The position numbers and the translations under genes were made by a program. From Ampullaceana balthica (Eukaryota > Mollusca > Gastropoda > Lymnaeidae): a stretch of DNA of 64,000 bases. The stretch covers positions 42,501-106,500 of the forward strand of contig CALYLW010001404.1 of assembly GCA_944989445.1 (NCBI GenBank), given 5' to 3'. Below the pieces are notes generated by a model that saw nothing but the letters and a program-made list of their open reading frames with translations, ran no database searches and was not told where the DNA came from. Within the stretch, counting starts at the first letter, position 1, and the number at the start of each line of letters is the position of its first letter. Shown here piece after piece: positions 9,490-21,276 of the stretch.

Positions 9490-11741
9490 CTTTGTTGATG
9501 GGTGGCACGTCTAGCCACCATTACCAGTTTACATTGCTATACGTTGTTGATGGGTGGCACGACTAGCCACCATTACCAGTTTACATTGCTATACGTTGTT
9601 GATGGGTGGCACGACTAGCCACCATTACCAGTTTACATTGCTATACGTTGTTGATGGGTGGCACGACTAGCCACCATTACCAGTTTACATTGCTATACGT
9701 TGTTGATGGGTGGCACGACTAGCCACCATTACCAGTTTACATTGCTATACGTTGTTGATGGGTGGCACGACTAGCCACCATTACCAGTTTACATTGCTAT
9801 ACGTTGTTGATGGGTGGCACCACTAGCCACCATTACCAGTTTACATTGCTATACGTTGTTGATGGGTGGCACGACTAGCTACCATTACCAGTTTACATTG
9901 CTATACGTTGTTGATGGGTGGCACGTCTAGCCACCATTACCAGTTTACATTGCTATACGTTGTTGATGGGTGGCACGACTAGCCACCATTACCAGTTTAC
10001 ATTGCTATACGTTGTTGATGGGTGGCACCACTAGCCACCATTACCAGTTTACATTGCTATACGTTGTTGATGGGTGGCACGACTAGCCACCATTACCAGT
10101 TTACATTGCTATACGTTGTTGATGGGTGGCACCACTAGCCACCATTACCAGTTTACATTGCTATACGTTGTTGATGGGTGGCACGACTAGCCACCATTAC
10201 CAGTTTACATTGCTATACGTTGTTGATGGGTGGCACCACTAGCTACCATTACCGGTTTACATTGCTATACGTTGTTGATGGGTGGCACGACTAGCCACCA
10301 TTACCAGTTTACATTGCTATACGTTGTTGATGGGTGGCACCACTAGCCACCATTACCAGTTTACATTGCTATACGTTGTTGATGGGTGGCACGACTAGCC
10401 ACCATTACCAGTTTACATTGCTATACGTTGTTGATGGGTGGCACCACTAGCCACCATTACCAGTTTACATTGCTATACGTTGTTGATGGGTGGCACGACT
10501 AGCCACCATTACCAGTTTACATTGCTATACGTTGTTGATGGGTGGCACGACTAGCCACCATTACCAGTTTACATTGCTATACGTTGTTGATGGGTGGCAC
10601 CACTAGCTACCATTACCAGTTTACATTGCTATACGTTGTTGATGGGTGGCACGACTAGCCACCATTACCAGTTTACATTGCTATACGTTGTTGATGGGTG
10701 GCACGACTAGCCACCATTACCAGTTTACATTGCTATACGTTGTTGATGGGTGGCACGACTAGCCACCATTACCAGTTTACATTGCTATACGTTGTTGATG
10801 GGTGGCACCACTAGCTACCATTACCAGTTTACATTGCTATACGTTGTTGATGGGTGGCACGACTAGCCACCATTACCAGTTTACATTGCTATACGTTGTT
10901 GATGGGTGGCACGACTAGCCACCATTACCAGTTTACATTGCTATACGTTGTTGATGGGTGGCACCACTAGCCACCATTACCAGTTTACATTGCTATACGT
11001 TGTTGATGGGTGGCACCACTAGCTACCATTCCCAGTTTACATTGCTATACGTTGTTGATGGGTGGCACGACTAGCCACCATTACCAGTTTACATTGCTAT
11101 ACGTTGTTGATGGGTGGCACCACTAGCTACCATTACCAGTTTACATTGCTACACGTTGTTGATGGGTGGCACCACTAGCCACCATTACCAGTTTACATTG
11201 CTATACGTTGTTGATGGGTGGCACCACTAGCCACCATTACCAGTTTACATTGCTATACGTTGTGGATGGGTGGCACCACTAGCCACCATTACCAGTTTAC
11301 ATTGCTATACGTTGTTGATGGGTGGCACCACTAGCCACCATTACCAGTTTACATTGCTATACGTTGTTGATGGGTGGCACCACTAGCCACCATTACCAGT
11401 TTACATTGCTATACGTTGTTGATGGGTGGCACGTCTAGCCACCATTACCAGTTTACATTGCTATACGTTGTTGATGGGTGGCACGACTAGCCACCATTAC
11501 CAGTTTACATTGCTATACGTTGTTGATGGGTGGCACGACTAGCCACCATTACCAGTTTACATTGCTATACGTTGTTGATGGGTGGCACCACTAGCCACCA
11601 TTACCAGTTTACATTGCTATACGTTGTTGATGGGTGGCACCACTAGCCACCATTACCAGTTTACATTGCTATACGTTGTTGATGGGTGGCACCACTAGCC
11701 ACACTAGCCACCATTACCAGTTTACATTGCTATACGTTGTT
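9490..11741. repeat. 52 bp satellite, about 43 copies
   Basis: The unit contains TTGTTGATGGGTGGCACGAC then TAGCCACCATTACCAG and TTTACATTGCTATACG; period 52. Each unit has a dyad GGTGGC...GCCACC with a 7 base spacer, able to form a short hairpin. Copies are highly alike and mostly vary at one site (GAC, CAC or GTC after GGTGGCAC) and at GCC/GCT. Copies 10-20 alternate GAC and CAC strictly, a 104 bp higher-order dimer. The last copy holds a small internal duplication (ACTAGCCAC twice, about 11690-11705). Every frame contains TAG or other stops, so the array is non-coding. Confidence 0.98.
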
Positions 11742-12769
11742 GAGAATTCAAACTCAGATAACTAGCATTCATATTTATCGCTGATTAAGTCGAGTTTAGT
11801 AAATTAAGACCTAGAATGTACACAGCCAATGAGTTAACTAAAATAAAAAGGTTTGAAGTATTTCCTGACCCACATAAAATGAATGTGTAAATAATAGGAT
11901 ATTACTAGGCAAGAATTCAATCATAATTCACAGTGAGAACCTAGATCCCGGTGATGGTGGTCTGCAATTCTGAGTTAGAGAGTACTTCTTAGTAACTTCT
12001 TAGTTACGCTTTCGTGTTCTAAGAGTTTCTACGGCAAACGATAAAAAGAACATTCAAAATATTAACAGAAACTCGCTCTAATTTTCTTGATTAATTTATT
12101 CTTCCCATAAAATACTGCGTAACGTAAATGGTGTTGTTTTTATTTTTTTAATAAATATTAACAAAATTAGAAAATTAAAAAAAGCTCACACACACACACA
12201 CACAAATAATTAAGAAATAAATAAATTTGTTCGTAAAAATGTGTGTTAAATTTTAATGATATATTTCAATGTTTTTCGTAAAATGAAGTCAATTGTTGTC
12301 TGTCATTTATAAATGTTAAGTCTTGTTACATGATCAGTAAGTGATCGTTCTCTGCCACTTCATCGTTTCTGCCGGTTTCCCTCCTTCTGTACCGCCACTC
12401 TCACCATCGGGCATCGCCTCACTCCAAAGATTAAGATAATCTTCTCCATTTCACTTTAGTTATCCATGTTACTTATGATACTTTTTTTTACAGGCTCTGT
12501 AATGTATACAATAGTTTATTAATTTTTGGTGTACCGCAGATGAATATATATGAATATATTATACACTACTGTATACATTGCAGTGTATTTTAGTTTTATT
12601 ATAAAATTAAAAGTTGTGTTTTCGAAGGGCTTGGAGCGAATTTTGCTAGTTACATATACACATTCAAGTATTCAAGTGAACTTGTCTCTAAAATTGAGAC
12701 ACGAAGGCGACTATAGAAAAAATTATTTTCGTATCTCAAGGTAGTATTGTACTTTGCCCCAACCTGTGC
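11742..12769. other. No gene recognised; AT-rich with a short (CA)n
   Basis: Very AT-rich with a (CA)n run at about 12187-12204. A 64-codon plus-strand frame at 12550-12744 begins with ATG but has composition-driven residues and no family resemblance. Confidence 0.5.
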
Positions 12770-13052
12770 GATATCTTCCCGAGCAATGTCACTAGTGGCT
12801 GATATCTTCCCAAGCACTGTCACTGGTGGTTGATATCTTCCCGAGCACTGTCACTAGTGGCTGATATCTTCCCGAGCACTGTCACTGGTGGTTGAGTCAC
12901 TAGTGGATGATATCTTCCCGAGCACTGTCACTGGTGGTTGAGTCACTAGTGGATGATATCTTCCCAAGCACTGTCACTAGTGGCTGATATCTTCCCAAGC
13001 ACTGTCACTAGTGGCTGACATCTTCCCGAGCACTGTCACTAGTGGCTGATAT
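12770..13052. repeat. 31 bp tandem repeat with deletion/insertion variants, about 9 copies
   Basis: The unit is GATATCTTCCCGAGCACTGT then CACTAGTGGCT. Variants read CACTGGTGGTT, and two copies carry an extra GAGTCACTAGTGGAT segment, so slippage at the CACTAGTGG dyad has shaped the array. Confidence 0.95.
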
Positions 13053-13429
13053 TTCGAAAGGAAACGATAAAGCTTTTCTTTAAATATTATGTGCAGATTT
13101 ACTAGCGTCCCTTTGTCTTGCACAACAATCGTAACGACATCTCTTTGCTCTTCATCCACCAACTATACCCCTTACGTGAGAATAGCTGTATACAGCCGTC
13201 CCGATGAATGGATGACCCAATTAATCAGACCGGGACAAAGCTGGGTCCGAGCGATGCAGGGATACTATTAAATTGAATGATGAGAGATGAAAGATAAATT
13301 GCTTGATAAATTAGAAGAAATGAAAGTGTGGCTGAGGCTTGAAAGCGAAGGTTATTTCACAGAATAATCACTCTGCGTCGGGTGGAAAGAACCAAAAAAG
13401 AAAAAAGAAGCCTTCTAGAGCGGTAATTT

Positions 13430-13690
13430 GTTAAAGGGAGGTTGTTGGACTCTACTACAGTTCAGCTACAGACGGGATCAAAGCGAAACGAATTGTTAAA
13501 ACGACACGGGAGAGGGGAAAGCGGGAGAGGAGCTCTCCGTCTCCATGACGACGGTGATCGCATTCGACCGGGACGCTGATTGGGTTAAAGCTGAGAGAAG
13601 AGAAAGAGTAAACCAATCAAAACTGTCGTAACAAAAGCAGATCTTCCAGAGGACACCCAGACGATCGCAGAAAGGGGATAAAAGGTGAGT
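13430..13690 (+). promoter_or_regulatory. Candidate promoter / first exon with consensus splice donor
   Basis: This block has more GC and CpG than its flanks. It holds an inverted CCAAT box (ATTGG at about 13578) and a direct CCAAT (about 13609), a purine-rich GGGAGAGGGGAAAGCGGGAG run, and a consensus donor AAAG|GTGAGT at 13681-13690. A 28-codon upstream-type open frame starts at ATG 13543 and ends at TAA before 13632. Together this resembles a 5' untranslated first exon of a gene to the right, but no later exon was recognised. A retroelement promoter is an alternative. Confidence 0.35.
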
Positions 13691-14158
13691 CGGGAAAATA
13701 ATATCAGTTCTGACTTCTGACTTAACGGTTGATTAACATTTAATAAACATAATGAATGGATGTAAAACTTTTATTAGCTATGAATGAGAAGATGGGCCGT
13801 GTTAGCACAGTTGGCGCTTACGCCACGAACCAGTGCTTCTAATCAAGTTCTATTTCAGAACAAATATAATGTGTGTGTGATGTAAAAGACACGCTACACC
13901 TGACACAGTGTCTAGTAAAATTATTTGATTGTGCTCGCAAAAGACGATTGGATAAGTAACATTATTTATTTCCTTTTGACATCATTGATTCAGAGATTTC
14001 CTAAGTTCCAGTATACAGCTAATGTAGAGAGGATGTTGATCAAAGGAAAACACAGGATTGTGTTTATGTGAAAATACACAAAAATTGTAAAGAAAAAAAA
14101 CGACAACAGCTTTACTACATTATGTTTGTTTGTTGCTTGGAGCGTGGGTCTATAGCCA
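13691..14158. other. No gene recognised
   Basis: AT-rich. If the donor at 13684/13685 is real this would be the start of an intron. No other feature is supported. Confidence 0.4.
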
Positions 14159-14335
14159 GTAACTACACACACAAAGCTATGTAACTACACACACAAAGCT
14201 ATGTAACTACACACACAAAGCTATGTAACCACACACACAAAGCTATGTAACCACACACACAAAGCTATGTAACCACACACACAAAGCTATGTAACTACAC
14301 ACACAAAGCTATGTAACTACACACACAAAGCTATG
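14159..14335. repeat. 22 bp tandem repeat, 8 copies
   Basis: TAACTACACACACAAAGCTATG recurs eight times; three central copies read TAACC instead of TAACT, so they probably arose from one another. Confidence 0.97.
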
Positions 14336-14985
14336 CATAAATGATGACGCCGAAGATGGAACTTGCTTCAGACGCGACATTTATGTTCAGACCGGAAGTC
14401 GGGTGGTAATGGCAGCTCTTTTTTTGCAAAGCCACAGGGAAACCCTATGTCTGGAGTCAGCAATCCCACGTGTCAAGCGTTTCATGAAACAAATTACACG
14501 TGTGAATCTGACGAATCATAGACGGAATGTTTCGATTGGTTCCATGACACTGTCTTGAACACATCAGATGGTTCCCATCTGACCAATCATAGATCGAAGG
14601 TCTATCTGTCTACAAGAAACCGTCTTTAAGTTTTGTAAAACTCATTTAAGTTAAAGCTTTGTAAAAAGTATTGTTATAATAGATATGTATGCATCAGTTA
14701 CATCCAATAGTTGAAAATATCCGCCGTTATTTCGATCATATAAATTGTGAGCTGTTAGTCACCGTTAGTTGAATGTCAACCCATTATTTCAATACATTCC
14801 TTCTGATGATCCTCTCAAGTTGTGTTTTTTAATGTCTAAAACAATTCCTGAAACCCGAGTCGTTGAGCTCCACACAATAGAGTCGTTGAGCTCCACTGCT
14901 CCACACAATACGATATTATCCATTAGTAACAACAACGCAATGGGCGCCTTGATCATCTTTAAGAGTCGGCATCAACTTCTGCTGT

Positions 14986-15106
14986 AGCGGTACGGTTATA
15001 TTTATGACTTGAGGCACCGTTATATTAATGACTTGTGGCACCGTTATATTAATGACTTGTGGCACCGTTATATTAATGACTTGTGGCACAGTTATATTAA
15101 TGACTT
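14986..15106. repeat. 24 bp tandem repeat, about 5 copies
   Basis: Unit GACTTGTGGCACCGTTATAT then TAAT. Small changes mark the first (GAGGCACC) and last (GGCACAG) copies. Confidence 0.95.
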
Positions 15107-15326
15107 AAAGCATCCGCATACACACAAACTCCAAATTCAATGACGTATGATGGAATGTCTTCTTAAGCAAAAATGGTTGATCATTATCTTTTACAGGAAT
15201 AAAACTGAATTGATGATTCTTGGAGCTATAGACCACACTATATCTTTACCTACACCTTTGTATAACTTCAAATTCAAAGAATTTGTGTTTGCATCACATT
15301 GACAGTACGAAATATATATACATGTA

Positions 15327-15327
<1 letters not shown>

Positions 15328-15413
<86 letters not shown>

Positions 15414-15415
15414 AT
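15328..15415. repeat. (AT)n microsatellite
   Basis: An almost pure AT dinucleotide run of about 85 bases with one TATTATAT interruption near its end. Likely to vary in length and hard to assemble. Confidence 0.97.
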
Positions 15416-15570
15416 ATTAAGCTAAATTAGTCCATTCCTTCTTCCTAAGCATTGTTATTTTGTTATTTTAAAAAATAAAAATATTGGGCGGTGGGCGTCT
15501 ATATGAAGGGAGAGCCTTTGCTTGTGACCTGTGCCCCCAACGAGAAGAGAGGCGTGGATGATGATGACTG

Positions 15571-15672
15571 GGTGCAAGTCAATTCTTAAAGTATCACAAC
15601 TACTTGCTATTACAAGGATACTACTGGGTACAACAAGTCAATTCTTAAAGTATCACAACTACTTGCTATTAG
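15571..15672. repeat. Direct duplication, about 60 bp period x 2
   Basis: CAAGTCAATTCTTAAAGTAT followed by CACAACTACTTGCTATTA occurs twice, linked by a diverged GGATACTACTGGGTAC spacer. Confidence 0.95.
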
Positions 15673-16574
15673 AAAGAGACAAAAAACGATCATGTCTGCT
15701 GCGCACAATTTCGTGTTTCTAAGCAAATGGAAACTCTATTCACACATGTGTCCTTTCTTACATCTCACAAATTAATCACATTCAATGCGAGCTCATAAAA
15801 GACTATTGTAGGATCGTACTCATTTTGAGGTCCTAGTTCCAGTAGATTGATCCACCGATCATGAAGGCTTCAATACTAATTGTCCGCATGAGAAACTCTA
15901 CAAATCGAAACTATTTGTGTATGTTAATCTGCCTTTGTAAATATAAATTAGCATAAATACTCCAGCGAAATCAAAATCATTTCTTTGTAATGTATTCCCA
16001 GTATAATATTCTTGTGTAAATAAGCACAAGTATATTCAATAAATTATTTTCCTCTTATTTATATACAGAAAACATAAATCCAGTTTTTAAAAAATGTGTT
16101 GTATAAAAAACGTGTTTCTCGTGTAGGAGGGAACTAAAGAGGGGGTGGGGTGGATGTAAATAATATTCTAATATTCAAATGACGAATTTGACATTCAAAT
16201 GGTTGGTATTAATTTGCAGTAATTGCAGTCATAAACCAAAAAACACAAATTGTCGGTATCTTTGATGATTTAAATATATATTTCTTGTAAACCCATGAAT
16301 AGGATGCGAGCTGGGGGTAGGTAAATAAATACAAGTAAAAATTAAAAACTACCTCATTTTTTAATGTTTTGTTTGTTCCATCAGTGTCAATAAAATAGAA
16401 AAGGGGAAGGGAGAAAACTAAAAGCCTTGCCGTTAAAGATTCTACCGGAAGTTGGCTGCTTGATTGATTCATTTAAGGTTGCCTCTTCTTTTGGTTAATG
16501 CCGGAGACGGGGATCTCGGCAGACGTGGGCTTTTAGCCCTGGTGCCTAGCAACGTCATGGTGACACAGGAACAG
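15673..16574. other. No gene recognised
   Basis: AT-rich. A minus-strand frame at 16209-16472 (87 codons) is rich in Phe/Tyr/Leu, as expected from composition, and has no recognisable domain. Confidence 0.5.
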
Positions 16575-16682
16575 CCTCATAGAAAATAAAGTAGGGCGTA
16601 CAGCTACTAGCAACAACAGCCTTCTAGAAAATAAAGTAGGGCGTACAGCTACTAGCAACAACAGCCTCATAGGACTTAAATG
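16575..16682. repeat. 45 bp tandem repeat, about 2.4 copies
   Basis: The phrase AGAAAATAAAGTAGGGCGTA then CAGCTACTAGCAACAACAGCC repeats; a third, partial copy reads AGGACTTAAATGAAGGTATA. Confidence 0.9.
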
Positions 16683-16856
16683 AAGGTATATAGCTGCTAG
16701 CGATCAACATTCGCAATATACCCTATACGTACGTTTCATACCTCCCAAGTAATTTTTTTAAACTATTATTATATTCAACAAGGAAAAGAGGAACCTTTTA
16801 ATTATTTTTTTTACATCGAATAACAAACAAAATGTTGAAAGCTGTCGTGAAATGAA

Positions 16857-17149
16857 CAAATGATGCGCTGAAGAAGCACATCACTGCAGGGCTATCGACC
16901 AAACAAACACAAACACGGGGATTTGTAAGAACAAATCATGTACTGAAGAAGCACATCACTGCAGAGCTATTGACCAAACAAACACGGGGGTTTGTAAGAA
17001 CAAATGATGTATTGAAGAAGCACATCACTGCAGGGCTATCGACCAAACAAACACAAACACGGGGGTTTGTAAGAACAAATGATGTATTGAAGAAGCACAT
17101 CACTGCAGGGCTATCGACCAGACAAACACAAACATGGGGGTTTGTGAGA
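16857..17149. repeat. 69-75 bp tandem repeat, 4 copies
   Basis: Unit begins AAATGATGTATTGAAGAAGC and contains CACATCACTGCAGGGCTATC and CAAACACGGGGGTTTGTAAG. The second copy lacks an internal ACAAAC hexamer, giving the 69 base form. The plus-strand open frame over it is a repeat translation. Confidence 0.95.
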
Positions 17150-17277
17150 GGGCATCAATTAAAGCTTGTAGATGACACGAGTTTTGAGTAGACTTTAAAA
17201 CATCTATCACTGATAGTCATGACATTACAGGATATCAATTTAATTAAAATAAATAACTGGTAACTTATGTACTAGTG

Positions 17278-17595
17278 CAGGGGTCGGGAAACTTTTTGTC
17301 TGAGAGAGCCATTAACACCACATATTTTGAAAAGTAATTCTGTGAGAGCCATACATTATGTTTAAATCTAAAAATTCAAGTAAATGTGTGCGTTTTGTGT
17401 TATTTAACCACTAAAAGTACCATTATTATGTCTCTGAATTCTTTTTAATAACATTGGTATGCTGTTTTTATATGCAGAAAAAAGGAGTCTGAATAACCGT
17501 GTATTTAAAAAAATAATCGAACATTTCTCTGAGAGCCAGACGCAGCCATCAAAAGAGCCACATCTGGCTCGCGAGCCATGGTTTCCCGACCCCTG
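17278..17595. mobile_element. SPIN-like non-autonomous hAT element, 318 bp
   Basis: The ends CAGGGGTCGGGAAAC and GTTTCCCGACCCCTG are perfect 15 base inverted repeats. The element is flanked by an exact 8 base duplication TACTAGTG (17270-17277 and 17596-17603), with TA at the centre as known for the Buster group of hAT elements. The internal phrases GAGAGCCATTAACACCACAT, TGTGAGAGCCATACA and AAAAGAGCCACATCTGGCTC match what I recall of the SPIN (Space Invader) consensus, including its TGTTTAAA, AAATGTGTGCGTTTTGTGT and TAATAACATTG tracts. It has no coding capacity and is an internally deleted, MITE-like copy. SPIN is known for horizontal spread among vertebrates, a blood-feeding bug and a pond snail. 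Confidence 0.9.
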
Positions 17596-17617
17596 TACTA
17601 GTGACTAGTGTTTATTC

Positions 17618-17690
17618 AGTAGTACTGATGAAGAAATTTGCCGAAATGTTTACAAATGTATCTGTCCATAAATAAAGTCTGATGTTTATT
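17618..17690 (+). mobile_element. Dispersed repeat 3' part with ACTGATGAAG motif
   Basis: ACTGATGAAGAAATTTGCCGAAATG is followed by AAATAAAG and TTTATTGTTTT. The same layout occurs on the minus strand at about 56980-57050. CTGATGA...CGAAA resembles a hammerhead ribozyme core, but the stretch between does not form an obvious stem, so a working ribozyme is doubtful. Confidence 0.4.
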
Positions 17691-19686
17691 GTTTTAATGA
17701 TATATTAACAGAAGTGTTGAATAGAGTCCAATCTTTATAGTTCATTTTGTGTACTGATAATTTGAGTTTGTATGTGAAATAAATTACATTTTGAAGAAGG
17801 GGGGGGGACATAACAAAGAAATTTCGTTACAATGTCAATGAACTATTAGACGCAGTTTCTGAAATGCAATGAAAGGTTGAATTTGATTTGTAACTTAATA
17901 ATCATATAAAAGTTAAACCACAAAACTGGCAATGTTTGGGAGTGTAGAAGATCTAAGTAGAGAACTGGAAATGTTCAATTGAAAGCCACTAAACTGAAAT
18001 AGAGAAGAGAGAGAAAAAACTCCAGCATTTATAAGAAGGAATGTCTCCACAAAACAGTTTGTGGACATAGGGTAACTTAAGAATGGTTTGGAAAAGCCCA
18101 GAACTCGGACCGTCCCTGGACAGAACTGATGAAGATGTAAACCTATCAGCTACCCGAACTATGAAGACATTAGTATAGACGTGCAATAAAAGTATTCATT
18201 CTCTTGATCAATAACGTACAAGTAGAACGTTCAGTTCATTTCAGCTTTTTGTCGTCTTATCTGCGTAATCTAAAGACTTTATTCAAATCTCCCTCAAAAT
18301 CAACAAGAAATATTTGAGTGCCAGAAATTAAACTCTAAGATTTTAGTATGATCCAAACGAAATCTGCTTTGGAGAATTTAAATGTATAAAAGTATGATCG
18401 TTCACTTAATTACCTAATTCTTGCTACCAACCCCTATTTAACAGGGAGAACATAAAAAGAAAACCAAACGCTAAACTGACCAGAGACTAAAGTATTTATA
18501 TGGCATACATGCACATCAAAGAAACATCATGTGTCGTGATACTATGAATGGAAAACACCAAACGCTTCAGTAGCACAGTGAAAAGATTTGTTAAAAATAA
18601 ACGTGAGAAAATTAGGTGAATAAATTGCTAAAGATTGGTCTCATCTATATTAGAAAGAACTAGTTTCGGGATCAACCAACTAGATACAACTGACCTTGAA
18701 TCAACATCTCAGCATGTAGAACCACGACTGACGTGGGGACATCACCTTCGAGCCAGAACCCGGCGATAGAATTTGATTTTATTTTCAGAAAAAATATTAA
18801 TAAAAATCACTGACACCGCCTCTTGATAGCGGCCCACGCGGGGACGTAATGGATATACGTGATAGGGCAGCTAGAAGAAAAACTCTTGACAGCTCATAAA
18901 TTGATGTTATGCACTGCCAAAGATCGTTGGTTAAGTTGGGGAGAATTTTTAATTGATTTTTTTTTCTAAAGCGCAAATATTTTTTACATAGAATTTTTTT
19001 TTCTTCAACCGGCGACCCAAAATTTAGTTTTGGCCTACTGCAATTATAATCTCATAGCTAAACGAGCAGCTGTTTCATTTTTGTCAATAATCTTTGAGAT
19101 TTAGTGACTTGAAATGGAGTGTTTGAACCGTCCAAAAGTAGAGGGTAAATGATGTATGCGTTACTTTCAAAGGACTGCAAATTGTAGCAAGCACTAACTG
19201 AAGATCTAAATACCTTTTGTGAATATGTTGAATTTTTTTTATTTTGTATTTCATTTCCAGGATGCTGCTCTGTTCTAGCAAACGGTTCTCCAACTCCGGC
19301 TGATGGCCTCAGACAAGATGATATTTTAAAAATTACACCAAAGAAAAAGTCCACTTATTTTCGGCACATTTCTAAGCCTCTTAATCTGCCATCCAGATTT
19401 TAATTCATCATCCAAATAATCAAGGCTTCATTATTTCCCCTTGATGCTATCACACGTGTCTGTCTTTCCCTTCTCAAATCCAATGTTTATCATTTTTATA
19501 ATAGTAAAATCAGAAAAAATATTGATTTATTTCATTTGGAGATCGTGAATCTTTGTTGGAGGCTAATTTCTCACATTTGTTCCCTGGACGGCACTCGGCC
19601 ACGGGCTCGTATCTCGTCTTTTGGTTGTTGAGTGTGTAGAGACGAGTACTCGCAAGCTGAAGCTGCTGATGACCGCCTATACGTTA
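17691..19686. other. No gene recognised
   Basis: Mixed AT-rich sequence with several short chance frames. The overlapping minus-strand frames at 19058-19354 have no recognisable family. Confidence 0.5.
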
Positions 19687-20251
19687 TTAAATCCCTTATA
19701 TTAACTTCACGACCGTCTCTGTCGTCATCTCATGGGTGGGCGGAAAAACAAAAGTAAATAATGACACACTTCCCGTGATGCGATCGAGCTTAAATTTTGC
19801 ACATAGACCCGGGTCACCTAACAATGCATCTTATCGAAATTTCAGATCGATCGAACGTACCGTAATTAAATTAATGCACTTTTTAGTTTACTCTATAAAC
19901 AATATGTATCGGTCGCAATTGTTTAGATGTTACGGGTCACTTGACTTCACGCCAGCCATCGATGACCACATCTCGTGTTTTAACCAGGTGGAATTCACTC
20001 AGTTTCAGGCTGTAAATGTTTGTCGCGTTGGAACATAATCAATACTTTAAGTTCTGTCTCATATATAAGGGATTTATAGTCAAAAACTTTGTTTTTACGG
20101 GGTTGTCTAGGTGCCAAATTTCAGCTCGATAGCATCACGGCAAGTGTGTCATTTTTTACTTTTGTTTTTCCGCCCGACCGACGTACGATGAGATGACGAC
20201 AGACAGAGAGAGAGACAAGATTTCGAAGTTAATATAAGGGATTTGAAAATG
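19687..20251. mobile_element. Non-autonomous element with long (about 130 bp) inverted repeats
   Basis: Left end AAATCCCTTATATTAACTTC; right end GAAGTTAATATAAGGGATTT. Inverted similarity continues inward for about 130 bases through CATCTCAT, GGGCGGAAAAACAAAAGTAA, ATGACACACTT and CGTGATGC. The centre holds GATCGATCGAAC and TACCGTAATTAAATTAATGC. Relatives occur at 32996-34360 (two tandem copies) and partly at 5500-5720. The open frame at 19736-20038 is only the interior read through. The superfamily is not identified and no clear target duplication was seen. Confidence 0.8.
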
Positions 20252-20985
20252 TCAGTTGAACATTAATAAAGTTATCACGGAAGCTTCCGTTCTGTGAACA
20301 TACTATTGTGAATACATGTCATTGTATTTTGTTATGGAGTCAATTAAAAAATATACACAAGTTGCACCAGTATAAGATTCATGAACACCGTATACGTGAC
20401 TTGAACAGTGCAGACTGACGTTGAAACCAGAGCTGAAGAAAATGAAAATAGAAATGTTTGACGCTGCTTTATGGTTTGTTCCATTAGGTCGTATATGTTT
20501 GACGCTGTTAAACCATGATTTATTCTCTTACGTCGTATAAAAATGGAAATAACAACTAAATTAAGTTTGAGTTGAAACAAACCACAGACAACCGATGAAA
20601 TAGGTTGTGAATGGAAAGACCATCAAATGGGGCTCAAAGTTGTACATGATGAGATATTCAATATCAACGAGGATTGTGGGTGAACGCTGGGAAGAGGGGT
20701 GGGTGGGGTGATGGATGCTTCAACGGCGCAAAGTGACAGAGAGTAAAGCCTGATAATCTCCAATAATCATACTTATCCTGGCCTGACTAGATAATGGTGG
20801 TCTGTGTAATCATTCTCATCAGTATACTGGAAGCTAGCGGTCGTTTGATTGACTGGTACAGCTGAGCCGTTACCTCAGGGAAATTGAACTATTGCTTTTA
20901 TCAAACAGTTAACAGGAAGAGAGAAGGCGAGGAAGAAGGGAAGCGAGAGTGAGAGAGAACGGATACCAAACGTTTTACCCCACAC
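20252..20985. other. No gene recognised
   Basis: AT-rich with a purine-rich stretch near 20920-20960. No supported gene or RNA. Confidence 0.5.
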
Positions 20986-21131
20986 AGCCACACATGTAGT
21001 GAAAGTGTGCGTTACCCCACACATGTAGTGAAAGTGTACGTTAACCCACACATGAAGTGAAAGTGTACATCACTAGGGATGCTCCCATTTTACATTACCC
21101 CACACATCCTATAAAAGTGTGCGACAAGCAG
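20986..21131. repeat. Degenerate 27-40 bp tandem repeat, about 4 copies
   Basis: ACCCCACACATGTAGTGAAAGTGTGCGTT recurs; later copies carry an inserted ACTCCCATTTTACATTA-type segment. Confidence 0.8.
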
Positions 21132-21276
21132 TACTCCCATTTTACGTATATCTTGATTGTTTGGTTTGTTTGTAAAACTTACATACGCAAGTGATTCCTT
21201 TATGCTGTAAAGTTAGTTTATGTAAAGGATAAAGACGACCAGTTTCAGACAAATTAACGCGTGGAAACACACATAC

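Noticed and set aside
9490..11741. CRISPR-like array
   Set aside because: Regular repeats with a dyad suggested it, but there are no unique spacers, the period is a continuous 52 bases and the genome is eukaryotic.
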